The position numbers and the translations under genes were made by a program. A stretch of DNA of 64,000 nucleotides from WM-3-3 sp041660045 (lineage in GTDB: Bacteria; Pseudomonadota; Gammaproteobacteria; Methylococcales; Methylomonadaceae). This document shows positions 14,562 through 23,400 of this stretch, in pieces; the first letter of the stretch is position 1, and every line of letters starts with the position of its first letter. The notes under the pieces are model-generated. The model saw only the letters and a list, made by a program, of their open reading frames with translations, ran no database searches and had not been told where the DNA came from. The stretch covers positions 1 to 64,000 of the forward strand of contig JBAZXA010000001.1 of NCBI GenBank assembly GCA_041660045.1. The letters run 5' to 3'.

Positions 14562-15002
14562 GGACGCTGACGGCGCACTGTTCATCGACACCAACACGTT
14601 GGTCTACGCCAACGTCTTGGAAGCGCCGTTCCACGACCAGGCACTGGCGGCAATCAATACCGCGCGTGAGTCAGGCCGGACGCTTTGGCTTAGCCGTCAG
14701 GTAATCCGCGAATACATGGCCACGCTCACCCGGCCACATGCCTTAGCGCCTTGCCCAAGGCCACGGTATTGGCGCAAGCCGGCCAACTGATAGCTCAATT
14801 TGAAGTGGCAGACGACACCGCCGCCGTCACCAACCAATTGCTTGAACTGATGGGGAACTATCCTATCGGCGGCAAGCAAGTCCACGACGCCAATATTGTC
14901 GTCACCATGCTGGTTTATGACATCCCTTGTCTGTTGACCCACAACGCCAGGGATTTTGAACGGTTCGGCGATATTGTCACGGTCGAGGGCTTTACGGATT
15001 AA
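14545..15002 (+). pseudogene. PIN-domain toxin (VapC-like), frameshifted
   Basis: The first frame (from 14545, or ATG 14551) gives ALFIDTNTLVYANVLEAPFH with the first catalytic Asp, then LSRQVIREYMATLTRP with the conserved Glu. Near 14735-14750 the homology moves to another frame (LPKATVLAQAGQLIAQFEVA) and continues with GGKQVHDANIVVTMLVYDIP and LLTHNARDFERF, the remaining PIN acidic residues. A single-base indel would restore a 152-residue PIN ribonuclease. Either the toxin is inactivated or there is a sequencing error. It overlaps the antitoxin. Confidence 0.75.
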
Positions 15003-15468
15003 GGCGGCAGCCGTGTCCAACAGGACAAGATACCGTTGAGAGCGTAGCGCGAATAAGAACAGTGAAGATAGATGACCTGTTCACAGGTTAGCTAACTTCA
15101 CCTATCTTGCTCCGATCTAAAGGGTGTTTACGTCAAGGATGGCGTGTGTACCTGGCGTGGATAGGGGTTGGTTGTTCCGTGCTTTTTATCATGCCTTCTA
15201 CAAAAGCCGAGAACGGGCTAAAAAACCAAAATACACGGGATGAAGGTGCGCCCCAGCAAAACAAGTGACATTTTATATAGTGCCAATTATGCGAACAAAA
15301 GCGGAGAAACGGAAGGCGAACCCGCTGTGTTTGTTCGCATAATCCGGGGCATTATGTAACTTGGCGCGAGTTTGCTTGGGTTAGAGCAAGGGTCGCGTGG
15401 AAAACCATACATCCGGCGCAATACGCTTCGCTGCTGTTGCACCTTAATTATTAGGCTTTCAAATTGAA
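15003..15468. other. Non-coding stretch with hairpins and a recombinase-type site
   Basis: No ORF is credible. At about 15065-15113 AAGATAG...CTATCTT encloses ACCTG-TTCA-CAGGT, giving a long cruciform-like structure. The site at 15286-15360 is listed separately. The region joins the toxin-antitoxin relics to the lone gene at 15469. Confidence 0.4.
15286..15360. other. Putative tyrosine-recombinase core site (three ATTATG boxes)
   Basis: ATTATGCGAACAAA (15286-15299) and its exact inverse TTTGTTCGCATAAT (15330-15343) flank a GC-rich spacer with an internal AGCGG/CCGCT stem. The inverse box is followed after CCGGGGC by ATTATGTAAC (15351-15360). The pair GTTCGCATAAT-7 nt-ATTATGTAAC has the shape of two inverted recombinase-binding arms around a 6-8 bp crossover. 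No recombinase gene is in the window. Confidence 0.4.
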
Positions 15469-15894
15469 ATGACACAAAGCATTCAAAATCATGAAAATTT
15501 ATTTGTTAATGCATTTATTAGCAACAAGCAAAAACAACGCATTAGCTACCTACTAAAAAGTAAAAAAGGAAGACAAAAAATTAAAGCCTTACTACCACAT
15601 TCACTAGAATTTGATTCCAAATCAATCCACAAAATACCAGATAATAAGCAAACAGCAGAGAATATTTATGCTTTACTAGTTAGTAAAAATGCACCTGATA
15701 TTTGCTACTTAATTTCGGAGCATACTTCTTTTGATGGCAAAATTATGCAACTTGAAGAAGCGCTTAACAAAATAGTTGGCTCAGGGGTCGCGACAATAAT
15801 CTCTTGTATTCCAGGCGAACTTGCTTACTATGAAGGCGAGGATTTAAAAAACAGATTAATTCTTACTCACATTAAAGCTTCATCCTTGTCATAA
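15469..15894 (+). CDS. Hypothetical protein, likely acquired
   Basis: 141 residues, AT-rich compared with the neighbours. The first part is basic and helical (SNKQKQRISYLLKSKKGRQK). The second contains VSKNAPDICYLISEHTSFDG, then IVGSGVATIISCIPGELAYY and EGEDLKNRLIL. I have an impression of seeing this pattern in small proteins of unknown function but cannot name a family. There is no signal peptide or membrane segment. It sits alone, convergent with an Rhs immunity gene and just downstream of the recombinase-type site. Confidence 0.6.
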   Translation: MTQSIQNHENLFVNAFISNKQKQRISYLLKSKKGRQKIKALLPHSLEFDSKSIHKIPDNKQTAENIYALLVSKNAPDICYLISEHTSFDGKIMQLEEALNKIVGSGVATIISCIPGELAYYEGEDLKNRLILTHIKASSLS

Positions 15895-15913
15895 GTATGA
15901 AAATCGCCTAGTC

Positions 15914-16201
15914 CTATTTTCCCGCTACATTCGTTTCGTGCGCTACTGCAAGTAACCGATCACTTAAAATATATTTTGTCTTTCTAGCGCTGAATTTCTC
16001 AACCTCTTCAATCCCAATTACGTAGTAATCGTATAAAAGTAATTCAGCCTTAATGCCATCACAAAAATCTGTGGCGCTAGATGCTCCCAAAAGTACAGTA
16101 ACGCATGCACCTTTGTTTGCAGGGAGCGTTTGATTATTGGGCATAGGAATGACATCGGCAAGGCCTATCCAAAGTTCTTTTTCATCCATAATCAGGCCCA
16201 C
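15914..16201 (-). CDS. Probable immunity protein of orphan Rhs module C
   Basis: 95 residues, starting MGLIMDEKELWIGLADVIPM; an inner ATG five codons on is also possible. It is a small, acidic-balanced protein with no membrane part (VTVLLGASSATDFCDGIKAE, YYVIGIEEVEKFSARK). It lies 9 bp after the stop of the orphan Rhs tip at 16211, which is where the cognate immunity gene belongs in polymorphic-toxin loci. The family is not recognised and the role rests on position. Confidence 0.65.
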   Translation of the reverse strand: MGLIMDEKELWIGLADVIPMPNNQTLPANKGACVTVLLGASSATDFCDGIKAELLLYDYYVIGIEEVEKFSARKTKYILSDRLLAVAHETNVAGK

Positions 16202-16210
16202 TTAATACGA

Positions 16211-17185
16211 TCAATAGTTATGATGAACTCCAGGTATTTTATTTCCATCAGCATCTGTTGGATGATAATGAGGTCCGCCAACCTCTAGTGATGGATGATG
16301 CATTGGCGGTCCTTGACCGTCATTTCTTGCAGCATCTTTTGCCGATTTTCTATTTGGATGGTCTACATTGTGTATCTTTGGTTTACCGCTTGGTCCAAGT
16401 GCGCTTTTAGGTACTTCTTTAGCCTGATATGGACATTGCGTTGGCTGTTCATCGCATGTTTTTTGTTCAGGACTGTAGTCCGAAGAATAAGTTAATAGGG
16501 ATACACAAACCAAAGCAGGATTCGGAATTGGGATTCTAGGAAAAGTGAATGAACCAGAGCCAGGCAAAGATAATGTTGCATCTAGCCCATTAGGGTCAAT
16601 GTAATTAACCGGATTACCCTCAACATAGGCATACGGATTCGACCCACCTTGCAGGCCAATCGGATCGACACTGATATAGCGCCCTGTGTTCGGATCATAA
16701 TACCGATTCCAGTTGTAGTGCAAACCGGTTTCAGCATCGTAGTACTGGCCGGGGAAGCGCAGGTTGATCTGAGTGGTCTGGCCGTTGCCGTCAGGGTCTG
16801 GGTTGGCGGGGTTGCTGCCGAAGGCGTCCTGCGGCCAGGCCCAGACCACGGTGCCGGCTTGGTTGCGGGCTGCGCGTGGGCTGTTTAAGGGGTCGGCCTG
16901 GAGATAGTAGGGCTGGTCTTGGCTGCCCGTGCTGTCGATGACGGTGAGCGGGGTGTCCGCTTGCCAGAGATAGGATTTTTGTAGGGCGCCATTCGTGCTG
17001 GCTTCAGCCAGCAGGTGGCCGTCTTGGTCGTAAAAGAACAAGGTGGTGCTGCCGTTGACCGTCTTTTGTGTGCGCCGGCCTTGATAATCGTAAGCATAGC
17101 GGGCTATGACAGCACCGTCCTGGCTGACCTGTGCCAGCTGCCCGGTTTGGTTGTAGGTGTAGGTAAGGTTGCCGTCGCCAGTCAT
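16211..17185 (-). CDS. Orphan Rhs C-terminal module C (core end plus toxin tip)
   Basis: The first two thirds repeat the end of the Rhs shell: YD-type repeats, then RFPGQYYDAETGLHYNWNRY and the boundary DPIGLQGGSNPYAYVEGNPV. After about residue 200 the sequence is unique. The tip ends with KPKIHNVDHPNRKSAKDAAR and GGPHYHPTDADGNKIPG, rich in His, suggesting a metal-dependent nuclease (inference). In-frame Rhs coding reaches back to about 17342, where a stop lies at the palindromic junction. There is no start codon or signal peptide for secretion, so it is a silent tip that could be recruited by recombination with the main gene. Confidence 0.8.
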   Translation of the reverse strand: MTGDGNLTYTYNQTGQLAQVSQDGAVIARYAYDYQGRRTQKTVNGSTTLFFYDQDGHLLAEASTNGALQKSYLWQADTPLTVIDSTGSQDQPYYLQADPLNSPRAARNQAGTVVWAWPQDAFGSNPANPDPDGNGQTTQINLRFPGQYYDAETGLHYNWNRYYDPNTGRYISVDPIGLQGGSNPYAYVEGNPVNYIDPNGLDATLSLPGSGSFTFPRIPIPNPALVCVSLLTYSSDYSPEQKTCDEQPTQCPYQAKEVPKSALGPSGKPKIHNVDHPNRKSAKDAARNDGQGPPMHHPSLEVGGPHYHPTDADGNKIPGVHHNY

Positions 17186-17354
17186 GTTCCCAGACAGGTC
17201 GTAACTGACGGTTTGGCCTTGCGCGCTTAACAGCTGGTTGCTGTGGTTAGGGTAGGTGTAACTGCCAGTATGATCACTATTTCCGCCAGTGCTGGCATAG
17301 GTCAGTTCCGTTACGGTAATGCCCCGGCCGTCACTGTCATAACGTTGTCGTTAT

Positions 17355-17380
17355 AATCAATCGAGTCTGACCCCTTGATT
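17355..17380. repeat. 26-bp palindromic junction repeat, copy 2
   Basis: Same sequence as 12170-12195 (AATCAATCGAGTCTGACCCC then TTGATT). On the minus strand it stands directly before the Rhs homology of module C. On the other side it abuts an IS110-type remnant. Confidence 0.85.
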
Positions 17381-17384
17381 TTCA

Positions 17385-17555
17385 GTACTGAAAGCCTTTG
17401 GGGATCGTTTAAGCGCCGGTGGAATGGCGCCGAAAGCGGTGGTTGGTGCCGTGATGCGCAAACGGGCACATTTGATTTACGGTGTCATCCACTCGGGAAT
17501 ACCGTTTGATGCCCATTTCAGCAACAAAAAACTTGCTTTGCAAGACGGTATCTGA
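17385..17555 (+). pseudogene. IS110-family transposase C-terminal fragment
   Basis: Plus-strand frame: VLKAFGDRLSAGGMAPKAVV, then GAVMRKRAHLIYGVIHSGIP, FDAHFSNKKLALQDGI and TGA. This is the conserved end of IS110 transposases (KxAl.AvMRKLLxixygvlksgxPFD). The rest of the gene is missing. It splits the short Rhs fragment at 17570-17654 from module C and is opposite in direction to the Rhs genes. Confidence 0.8.
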
Positions 17556-17569
17556 CCCCAATATTCTAC

Positions 17570-17654
17570 GAGAACACTATCTATGCCTGTTCTGGCATAG
17601 GTCAGTGCCGTTACGGTAATGGCTTGGCCGTCACTGTTATGGCGTTGGTTTTAT
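17570..17654 (-). pseudogene. Short Rhs module-start fragment D
   Basis: Minus-strand translation gives QRHNSDGQAITVTALTYART, the same opening as modules B and C and the 12055 relic. The homology ends after GGCATAGATAGTG, where the IS110 remnant begins. It follows the immunity gene of module B through palindromic repeat copy 3. Together these features point to a deleted or interrupted further module. Confidence 0.75.
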
Positions 17655-17680
17655 AATCAATCGAGTCTGCCCCCTTGATT
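17655..17680. repeat. 26-bp palindromic junction repeat, copy 3
   Basis: AATCAATCGAGTCTGCCCCC then TTGATT: one substitution from copies 1 and 2. It lies between immunity gene B (ends 17717) and Rhs fragment D. Confidence 0.85.
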
Positions 17681-17716
17681 TGAAGCTGGAAATTTTGCGA
17701 CACAACCCTCCTCAAA

Positions 17717-18049
17717 TCAGCTTTTTAGCTCTTGTATTAACCTATTTAGATCAAAAATTGTTTTTTTAGCTTCAACTTCGTTGGTTTGCATGACGACAAT
17801 TTCGCCTTCATCAAGCTTGTGACCTTGTGAATTTAAAAATCCGTGATTTACATACGATTCCGCATCTTGAAAGTATAAATAACCATCTTTTGTTGGAAAC
17901 TTGTCTTTTAATTCAAAAGCATTACCTAAATACACAACAGTATCAATTCTTGGGTATAACAATTCATAATCAAAATATGTGAGTTTAAAGTAACATTTTC
18001 CTAGAATATAGGATGTTAAATTGTTGTTGGTTGACATGTCATTTTCCAA
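17717..18049 (-). CDS. Probable immunity protein of orphan Rhs module B
   Basis: 110 residues; starts at 18049 (MENDM) or four codons later. AT-rich relative to the Rhs core. A soluble protein with LGKCYFKLTYFDYELLYPRI, VVYLGNAFELKDKFPTKDGY and a Lys/Glu-rich end. It lies about 58 bp after the tip of module B in the same direction, the position of a cognate immunity gene. No family recognised. Confidence 0.65.
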   Translation of the reverse strand: MENDMSTNNNLTSYILGKCYFKLTYFDYELLYPRIDTVVYLGNAFELKDKFPTKDGYLYFQDAESYVNHGFLNSQGHKLDEGEIVVMQTNEVEAKKTIFDLNRLIQELKS

Positions 18050-18107
18050 TTCAGTATTTATTGTAATTAATGCCTAAATTAAAAGGAGACCCTAAATTTT
18101 TCGTAAA

Positions 18108-19207
18108 TTATGGTATTAATATTAACGAAGGTGCTGGTGACATTGGTAACTGTAATGGAGCTCGTAGTTTTTTTGGGTTAATTATAGGACTTTCTTCTTC
18201 CTTTATAGGATCTACATCATCGCCTTTACAGTCGCATAAAGTTTCTACTTTATCCTCGACAAATTGAGTGCCGTCTGAAGTTATGAATTTGACCTTAGGT
18301 GTTTTGCGTACAATACACCGTTCAACATTACATGCGCCGCCACATTTTTTTGCACATTGTTCCAAATCTGCATCATCGCATTTACCGTATATCGGTTGTG
18401 GGGTTTTTTTATTACGTTTGGCGAGCCCCAAAGGATCGACATTGTTTACAGGATTCCCCCCAACATAGGCATACGGATTCAACCCACCTTGCAGGCCAAT
18501 CGGATCGACACTGATATAGCGCCCTGTGTTCGGATCATAATACCGATTCCAGTTGTAGTGCAAGCCGGTTTCCGCATCGTAGTACTGGCCGGGGAAGCGC
18601 AGGTTGATCTGAGTGGTCTGGCCGTTGCCGTCGGGGTCTGGGTTGGCGGGGTTGCTGCCGAAGGCGTCCTGCGGCCAGGCCCAGACCACGGTGCCGGCTT
18701 GGTTGCGGGCAGCGCGTGGGCTGTTTAAGGGGGCGGCCTGGAGATAGTAGGGCTGGTCTTGGCTGCCCGTGCTGTCGATGACGGTGAGCGGGGTGTCCGC
18801 TTGCCAGAGATAGGATTTTTGTAGGTGCCATTCGTGCTGGCTTCGGCCAGCAGGTGGCCGTCTTGGTCGTAAAAGAACAAGGTGGTGCCGCCATTGACCG
18901 TCTTTTGCGTGCGCCGGCCTTGATAATCGTAAGCATAGCGGGCTATGACAGCTATGACAACACCGTTCTGGCTGGCCTGTGCCAGTTGCCCGGCTTGGTT
19001 GTAGGTGTAGGTAAGGTTGCCATCGCCAGTCATGTTCCCAGACAGGTCGTAACTGACGGTTTGGCCTTGCGCGCTTAACAGCTGGTTGCTGTGGTTAGGG
19101 TAGGTGTAACTGCCAGTATGATCACTATTTCCGCCAGTGCTGGCATAGGTCAGTTCCGTTACGGTAATGGCTTGGCTGTCACTGTCATGGCGTTGCGTTA
19201 TAATCAA
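18108..19207 (-). pseudogene. Orphan Rhs C-terminal module B (core end plus toxin tip), frameshifted
   Basis: From 19207 the Rhs homology reads ITVTELTYASTGGNSDHTGS and continues as in module C. Compared with module C, one base is missing near 18828 (GTAGGTGCC against GTAGGGCGCC). The frame then resumes at about 18689 as VWAWPQDAFGSNPANPDPDG through DPIGLQGGLNPYAYVGGNPV. The unique tip begins near KRNKKTPQPIYGKCDDADLE and is Cys-rich (CAKKCGGACNVERC, LCDCKGDD). A duplicated 9-bp stretch (AGCTATGAC) near 18945-18960 adds three codons (VIA). It is a silent tip and the frameshift would need repair on recruitment. Toxin type unknown. Confidence 0.8.
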
Positions 19208-19227
19208 TAGAGTCTGCCCCCTTGATT
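19202..19227. repeat. 26-bp palindromic junction repeat, copy 4
   Basis: AATCAATAGAGTCTGCCCCC then TTGATT. It sits at the boundary between immunity gene A and module B. It even supplies the last codons and the stop of immunity gene A (reading ENQGGRLY then TGA), so the junction cut into the original end of that gene. Confidence 0.85.
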
Positions 19228-19851
19228 TTCGTGTACCTTTTGGCGGGCCGTGTTGGCATTACGGGCAATTAGATACGCTGAGAGTCGCTTATATGAGAAT
19301 TGATCAACATAAATTGCTACAGGATACCAAGGTGAGTTTTCTGGGATTTTTTCATTATTGATATGGCAATAATTTAAGCAGTTATCCAAATCGTTAAATA
19401 GACTATATTCATTAAGTTGAGATATGTTTTCATCTAATACTTCACCAGTAAAAGGATTTATCGGAAAGATACCCTCACAAGATGCAGTGCACCACCCATT
19501 ACCAGTTGAAATATCCCAACCCAGTAATTTTAGGCCATTCGCTAAATTTTGATATATCTCTTTAGGAGGATATGCTTGCACATGCTCAAGATATTTCTCA
19601 TGTATCCCTCTAAAGCATACAAAGAATCCCTTATCATTCAGAATCTCTAATACTTGCGTATCAATAATTTGTAACAAACCACCGTAAGAAACAGGTTTAT
19701 TTCCAACATCATCTGTAAAATAAGACAAAATGTCATCAGGCAGTTTTTCTACAGCTTCCCATACACCATGATAACCAGAAAGAACAAGCCTTCCATCCAA
19801 AAATTTTGGTAAATTACAAACCATTACAGATGCAATAATAATATTAGTCAC
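19204..19851 (-). CDS. Probable immunity protein of the main Rhs (module A)
   Basis: 215 residues, AT-rich. It begins MTNIIIASVMVCNLPKFLDG and is followed by a soluble alpha/beta-type sequence (GLLQIIDTQVLEILNDKGFF, WCTASCEGIFPINPFTGEVL, NSPWYPVAIYVDQFSYKRLS). It starts 2 bp after the tip of the main Rhs gene. The last eight residues come from the junction repeat, so the native C-terminus was altered when module B was joined. The family is not recognised, and the assignment is by position. Confidence 0.7.
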   Translation of the reverse strand: MTNIIIASVMVCNLPKFLDGRLVLSGYHGVWEAVEKLPDDILSYFTDDVGNKPVSYGGLLQIIDTQVLEILNDKGFFVCFRGIHEKYLEHVQAYPPKEIYQNLANGLKLLGWDISTGNGWCTASCEGIFPINPFTGEVLDENISQLNEYSLFNDLDNCLNYCHINNEKIPENSPWYPVAIYVDQFSYKRLSAYLIARNANTARQKVHENQGGRLY

Positions 19852-19853
19852 AT

Positions 19854-20339
19854 TTACCTTCCAGGATATGGCGGTGGGCGTTGTAAACCATTTAAATCAA
19901 TGCCTTCAGGAGCATCATATGAATGATGACCTCCAGCTAAGCCTTTTGTATTTTCTTTCCAGATACACTGACACGTGGATGGAATTTGTTGAACTTCAAA
20001 CAAAATATAATGTGGCATTCCCTTGTCAACTCCTTGCTGACTCACCTTCGGTCCTTGATAACCTACACTACCAGCAGGATATGGTGAACATGGGGGACAA
20101 GGTTTATCTGATGGACAACCGTCATCCACACCTATACGAGAAGATCGGGCAGGCCTTTCAACCGAACGTCCGGATCTTCCTCTTTCAAGGGAGGCATAAC
20201 CTGGGGAGCTGGAGCTATCATCACCACTGCTATTACTTTCAATACCAGGCAAAAGAAGGGGTATTCTAATCGTACCAGTTGTATCTGTTAAGCCCAATGG
20301 ATCCATCCGTGTCAGTGGATTCCCCCCCCACATAGTCAT
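19854..20339 (-). CDS. Toxin tip of the main Rhs protein, now out of frame with its core
   Basis: In one frame from 20339 it gives WGGNPLTRMDPLGLTDTTG, the end of the Rhs boundary, and then the tip. The tip has a Ser-rich linker, CPSDKPCPPCSPYPAGSVGY, HYILFEVQQIPSTCQCIWKE and a His/Pro-rich end. The pattern CPPC...G.iGY...H...qnP.tCqCfW recurs in polymorphic toxin tips; its activity is not known to me. The core frame differs by one base because of a G8 tract (20322-20329), and the core also ends at a TGA (20416). As sequenced, the tip would not be made as part of the shell. Confidence 0.7.
   Translation of the reverse strand: MTMWGGNPLTRMDPLGLTDTTGTIRIPLLLPGIESNSSGDDSSSSPGYASLERGRSGRSVERPARSSRIGVDDGCPSDKPCPPCSPYPAGSVGYQGPKVSQQGVDKGMPHYILFEVQQIPSTCQCIWKENTKGLAGGHHSYDAPEGIDLNGLQRPPPYPGR
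20322..20329 (-). repeat. G8 homopolymer at the Rhs core-tip boundary
   Basis: Eight C on the plus strand (G on the coding strand) inside the boundary motif YVGGNP. The matching place in module B has six G (in frame with its own sequence). Seven G would keep this copy in frame. Tracts of this length slip readily during replication and sequencing. Confidence 0.85.
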
Positions 20340-20415
20340 ACGGATTCAACCCACCTTGCAGGCCAATCGGGTCGACACTGATATAGCGCCCTGTGTTCGG
20401 ATCATAATACCGATT

Positions 20416-23400
20416 TCAGTTGTAGTGCAAGCCGGTTTCCGCATCGTAGTACTGGCCGGGGAAGCGCAGGTTGATCTGAGTGGTCTGTCTGTTGCCGTCG
20501 GGGTCTGGGTTGGCGGGGTTGCTGCCGAAGGCGTCCTGCGGCCAGCTCCAGACCACGGTGCCGGCTTGGTTGCGGGCTGCGCGTGGGCTGTTTAAGGGGT
20601 CGGCCTGGAGATAGTAGAGCTGGTCTTGCGCGCCGGTGCTGTCGATGACTACCGCCGGGGTATCGTCGCGCCAGAGGTAGGTCTTTTGGACAGTGCCGCC
20701 CGAGCTGGCTTCGGCGATTGGGTAGCCGTTTGGGTCGTAAACGAATACGGTGGTGGTGTTATTAACCGTTTTCTGCGTGCGCCTTCCCCGGTAGTCGTAA
20801 GCATAGCTTGCGATCACCGTGCCGTTCCGGCTGACTTGTGACAGTTGCCCGGCTTGGTTGTAGGTATAGGTAAAGCGGCCGTCGCCGGTGAGGTTGCCGG
20901 AGAGGTCGTAGCTAAGCGTTTTGCCTGGGGCAGCGGCAAGCTGGTTGCTGTGGTTGGGATAGCTGTAACTGCCGCTGCCGTCGGTCAAGCGGTTGCCGTT
21001 GGCATCGTAAGTGAAGTTTTGAGTTTGAATGCCGGCTTCACTGAGCAAGCGGTCTAAGGGATCATAGGTGTAGGTAAACGTGGTGCCGCCTTGCACACGC
21101 TGGCTGATATTGCCGTTGGCATCATAGCTTAAGCTGTCGGCGGCCTGGGCCTTGTCTGAATAAAGTGCCAAGGCCGGTAACAAGGCCAGAACCATAAGGC
21201 TTAGCCAGGGCCAACGCGTGTGTTTGCCTTTGGCCAAGCGCCGCCCCAAGACTAAGGCCAATACCAGCAGCGCCCAGGCCGGCAGCGGCACGGTGGCATT
21301 GGGATTGCTGCCGGTGCCACCCGTGCCCCCTGTGCCGCCGGTAGCGACCGAATCCAGGGCTGTGGTGGTAATCGGCTGGCCGTCGCTGTCATAGCCTTGG
21401 CTTTGCACAAAGCCGTTGGCGAAAGTTTGCTGGGTGACCAAGCCTAAGGCATTGCGGGCAATTTGGCTGACCACCGGCAGCACAGCGCTGTTGGCCGGGG
21501 CGGAGACTCCGGTAATGCGGCCTGCTGCATCGCGGCTGTAGTTGACTGGGCGGTTGTCCGGGTTGGTGAGCTGGCTTAACTGGCCGGCCGCATCATAACT
21601 GTAGCGGGTGGTGTAGCTGTGTCCGGCCTCGGTGCGGCTTTCCTGGGTCAGGTTGCCACGCTGGTCATAACTGAACAGTGTGCTGCCGCTGGCATCGCTG
21701 ACTTGGCACAAGCGCCCCAGGCCATTGCTGCAACCGCTGGCCGTGTCATAGTGGTAGCTGATGTCCTCACCGGCATTGGGGTAGGTGACGGTCAGCAAGC
21801 GGTTGAGGGCATCGTAGGTGTAGTTGACGGTGATGCCGCGGGCATCGGTCAGGCTTTTTAAGTTACCGGCCTCATCATAACTGGCCTGCACATTGCCGCG
21901 GTCAGGCCCGGCCTCGGCCGTGTGGTTGCCCAGGGCATCCACACTGTATTGGGTGTAGGCGCCGTTGGGCGTGGCCACTTGGGTGAGCTGGTCGAGGCCG
22001 TCGTAGCCATAGGCGCTGACACCGCCTGCGGCATCCTGGGCTTGTTGCAAACGGTCCAAGGCATCATAGGCATAAAGGCTGGGCGGGTGGTTATTGGGGT
22101 CGACAGCGCTTTTCAGGTTGCCGTTGGCATCATAGCCGTACTGGCTGGCCTGGTTTTGCGCACCGACCGCCTGTTGCACCCGGCCTAGGGCGTCAAACTG
22201 TGTGCTTTGGCTTTTAGCAACGCTGCCATCGGGGTTTTTAACCACGGTTTGGGTGGTGTTGCCCAAGGCATCCAGGGTGTATTCAATGCTGTTGCCGACG
22301 GCATCGGTGATGCCCAGCAACCGGTAGGCGGCATCATAACGGTAATGCGTGGTGCCTTGGCCGGGCCGGGCCAGAGCGGAGAGGTTGCCGACGCCATCGT
22401 AAGCGTATTGCGTGCTGTTGCCGTCGACACTACGGCTAAGCAAACGGCCACGGGCATCGTAAGCCAGCTTAACCAGCAGGCCGTTGGCATCGTTATACGT
22501 CAATACCCGGCCATTGCCGTCATAACGGCTGTAAGTGGTGGTGTGGCCTAAGGCATCAGTGACGCTGGCCAGATCGCCACTGTGGTGGTCACTGGTGGTG
22601 TCGGTGTAGTAGGCATAGCTTGTGACATCGTTAACATCGGTGCGCGGGCCGTCTTCGGTCAAGCGCTGGCCTAGGCTGTTGTATGTATACCGCCAGGTGC
22701 GCGGCGTGCCGGCCAACGTAGGGTTCAGCCCCGCTGCGCCAGTGCTGTCGGTGCTGGCTTGCTCGCTGCGGGTTAAGACATTGCCTTGGGCATCGTAAGT
22801 GATGGTGGTGAGCTTTTTCGGTTCGGCAGTCTTGACCGGCAGGCGTAAACTGTCATGCCACTGCGTGCTGATGGTACGCGCTTGTGGGCTGCCTGCCGCT
22901 TCGGTGCGGCTGGTTTCCAGGTTGCGGGCCATGTCATAACTGTAGGTGGTGACATTGCCGTTAAAATCAGTACGGCTGGCAATATTGCCGTTGCTGTCAT
23001 AACTGATGTGGTTAGAGGCGGCATTGCAGCCAGCGCCTGCGGGCTGGTCGCTGCCGGTGCTCTTGACCACGCCTAAGATAGTCGTGAAATGGGTGGTGCG
23101 CACCGTGCCCAAGGGGTCGGTGATGTTGGCGCTGCTACCGTCTGCGGCATAGCTGACCTGAAAGCGGTCGATGCCGCCAACGGCATGCTCGGTGGAGATG
23201 GCTTTGCCGCTGGCCTCGTATTGGTAAACACCGTAACGCACGCCGTTTTCATCAATGATGCCGGTTAAGGCATTGGGCTGGCTGACGCCGCCGGTATAGG
23301 CCAGCTCGCCGTAGACATAGGTCTTCACGCTGCCGTCGGCATAAGTGGCGGTGGTGAGGTTGCCGTTGCCATCGTAGCCGTAGCGGATGGCATTGCCGGC

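Noticed and set aside
20626..23076. Long plus-strand open frames rich in Val, Gly and Ala across the Rhs locus
   Set aside because: They are antisense shadows of the GC-rich Rhs coding strand, without ribosome sites or family motifs.
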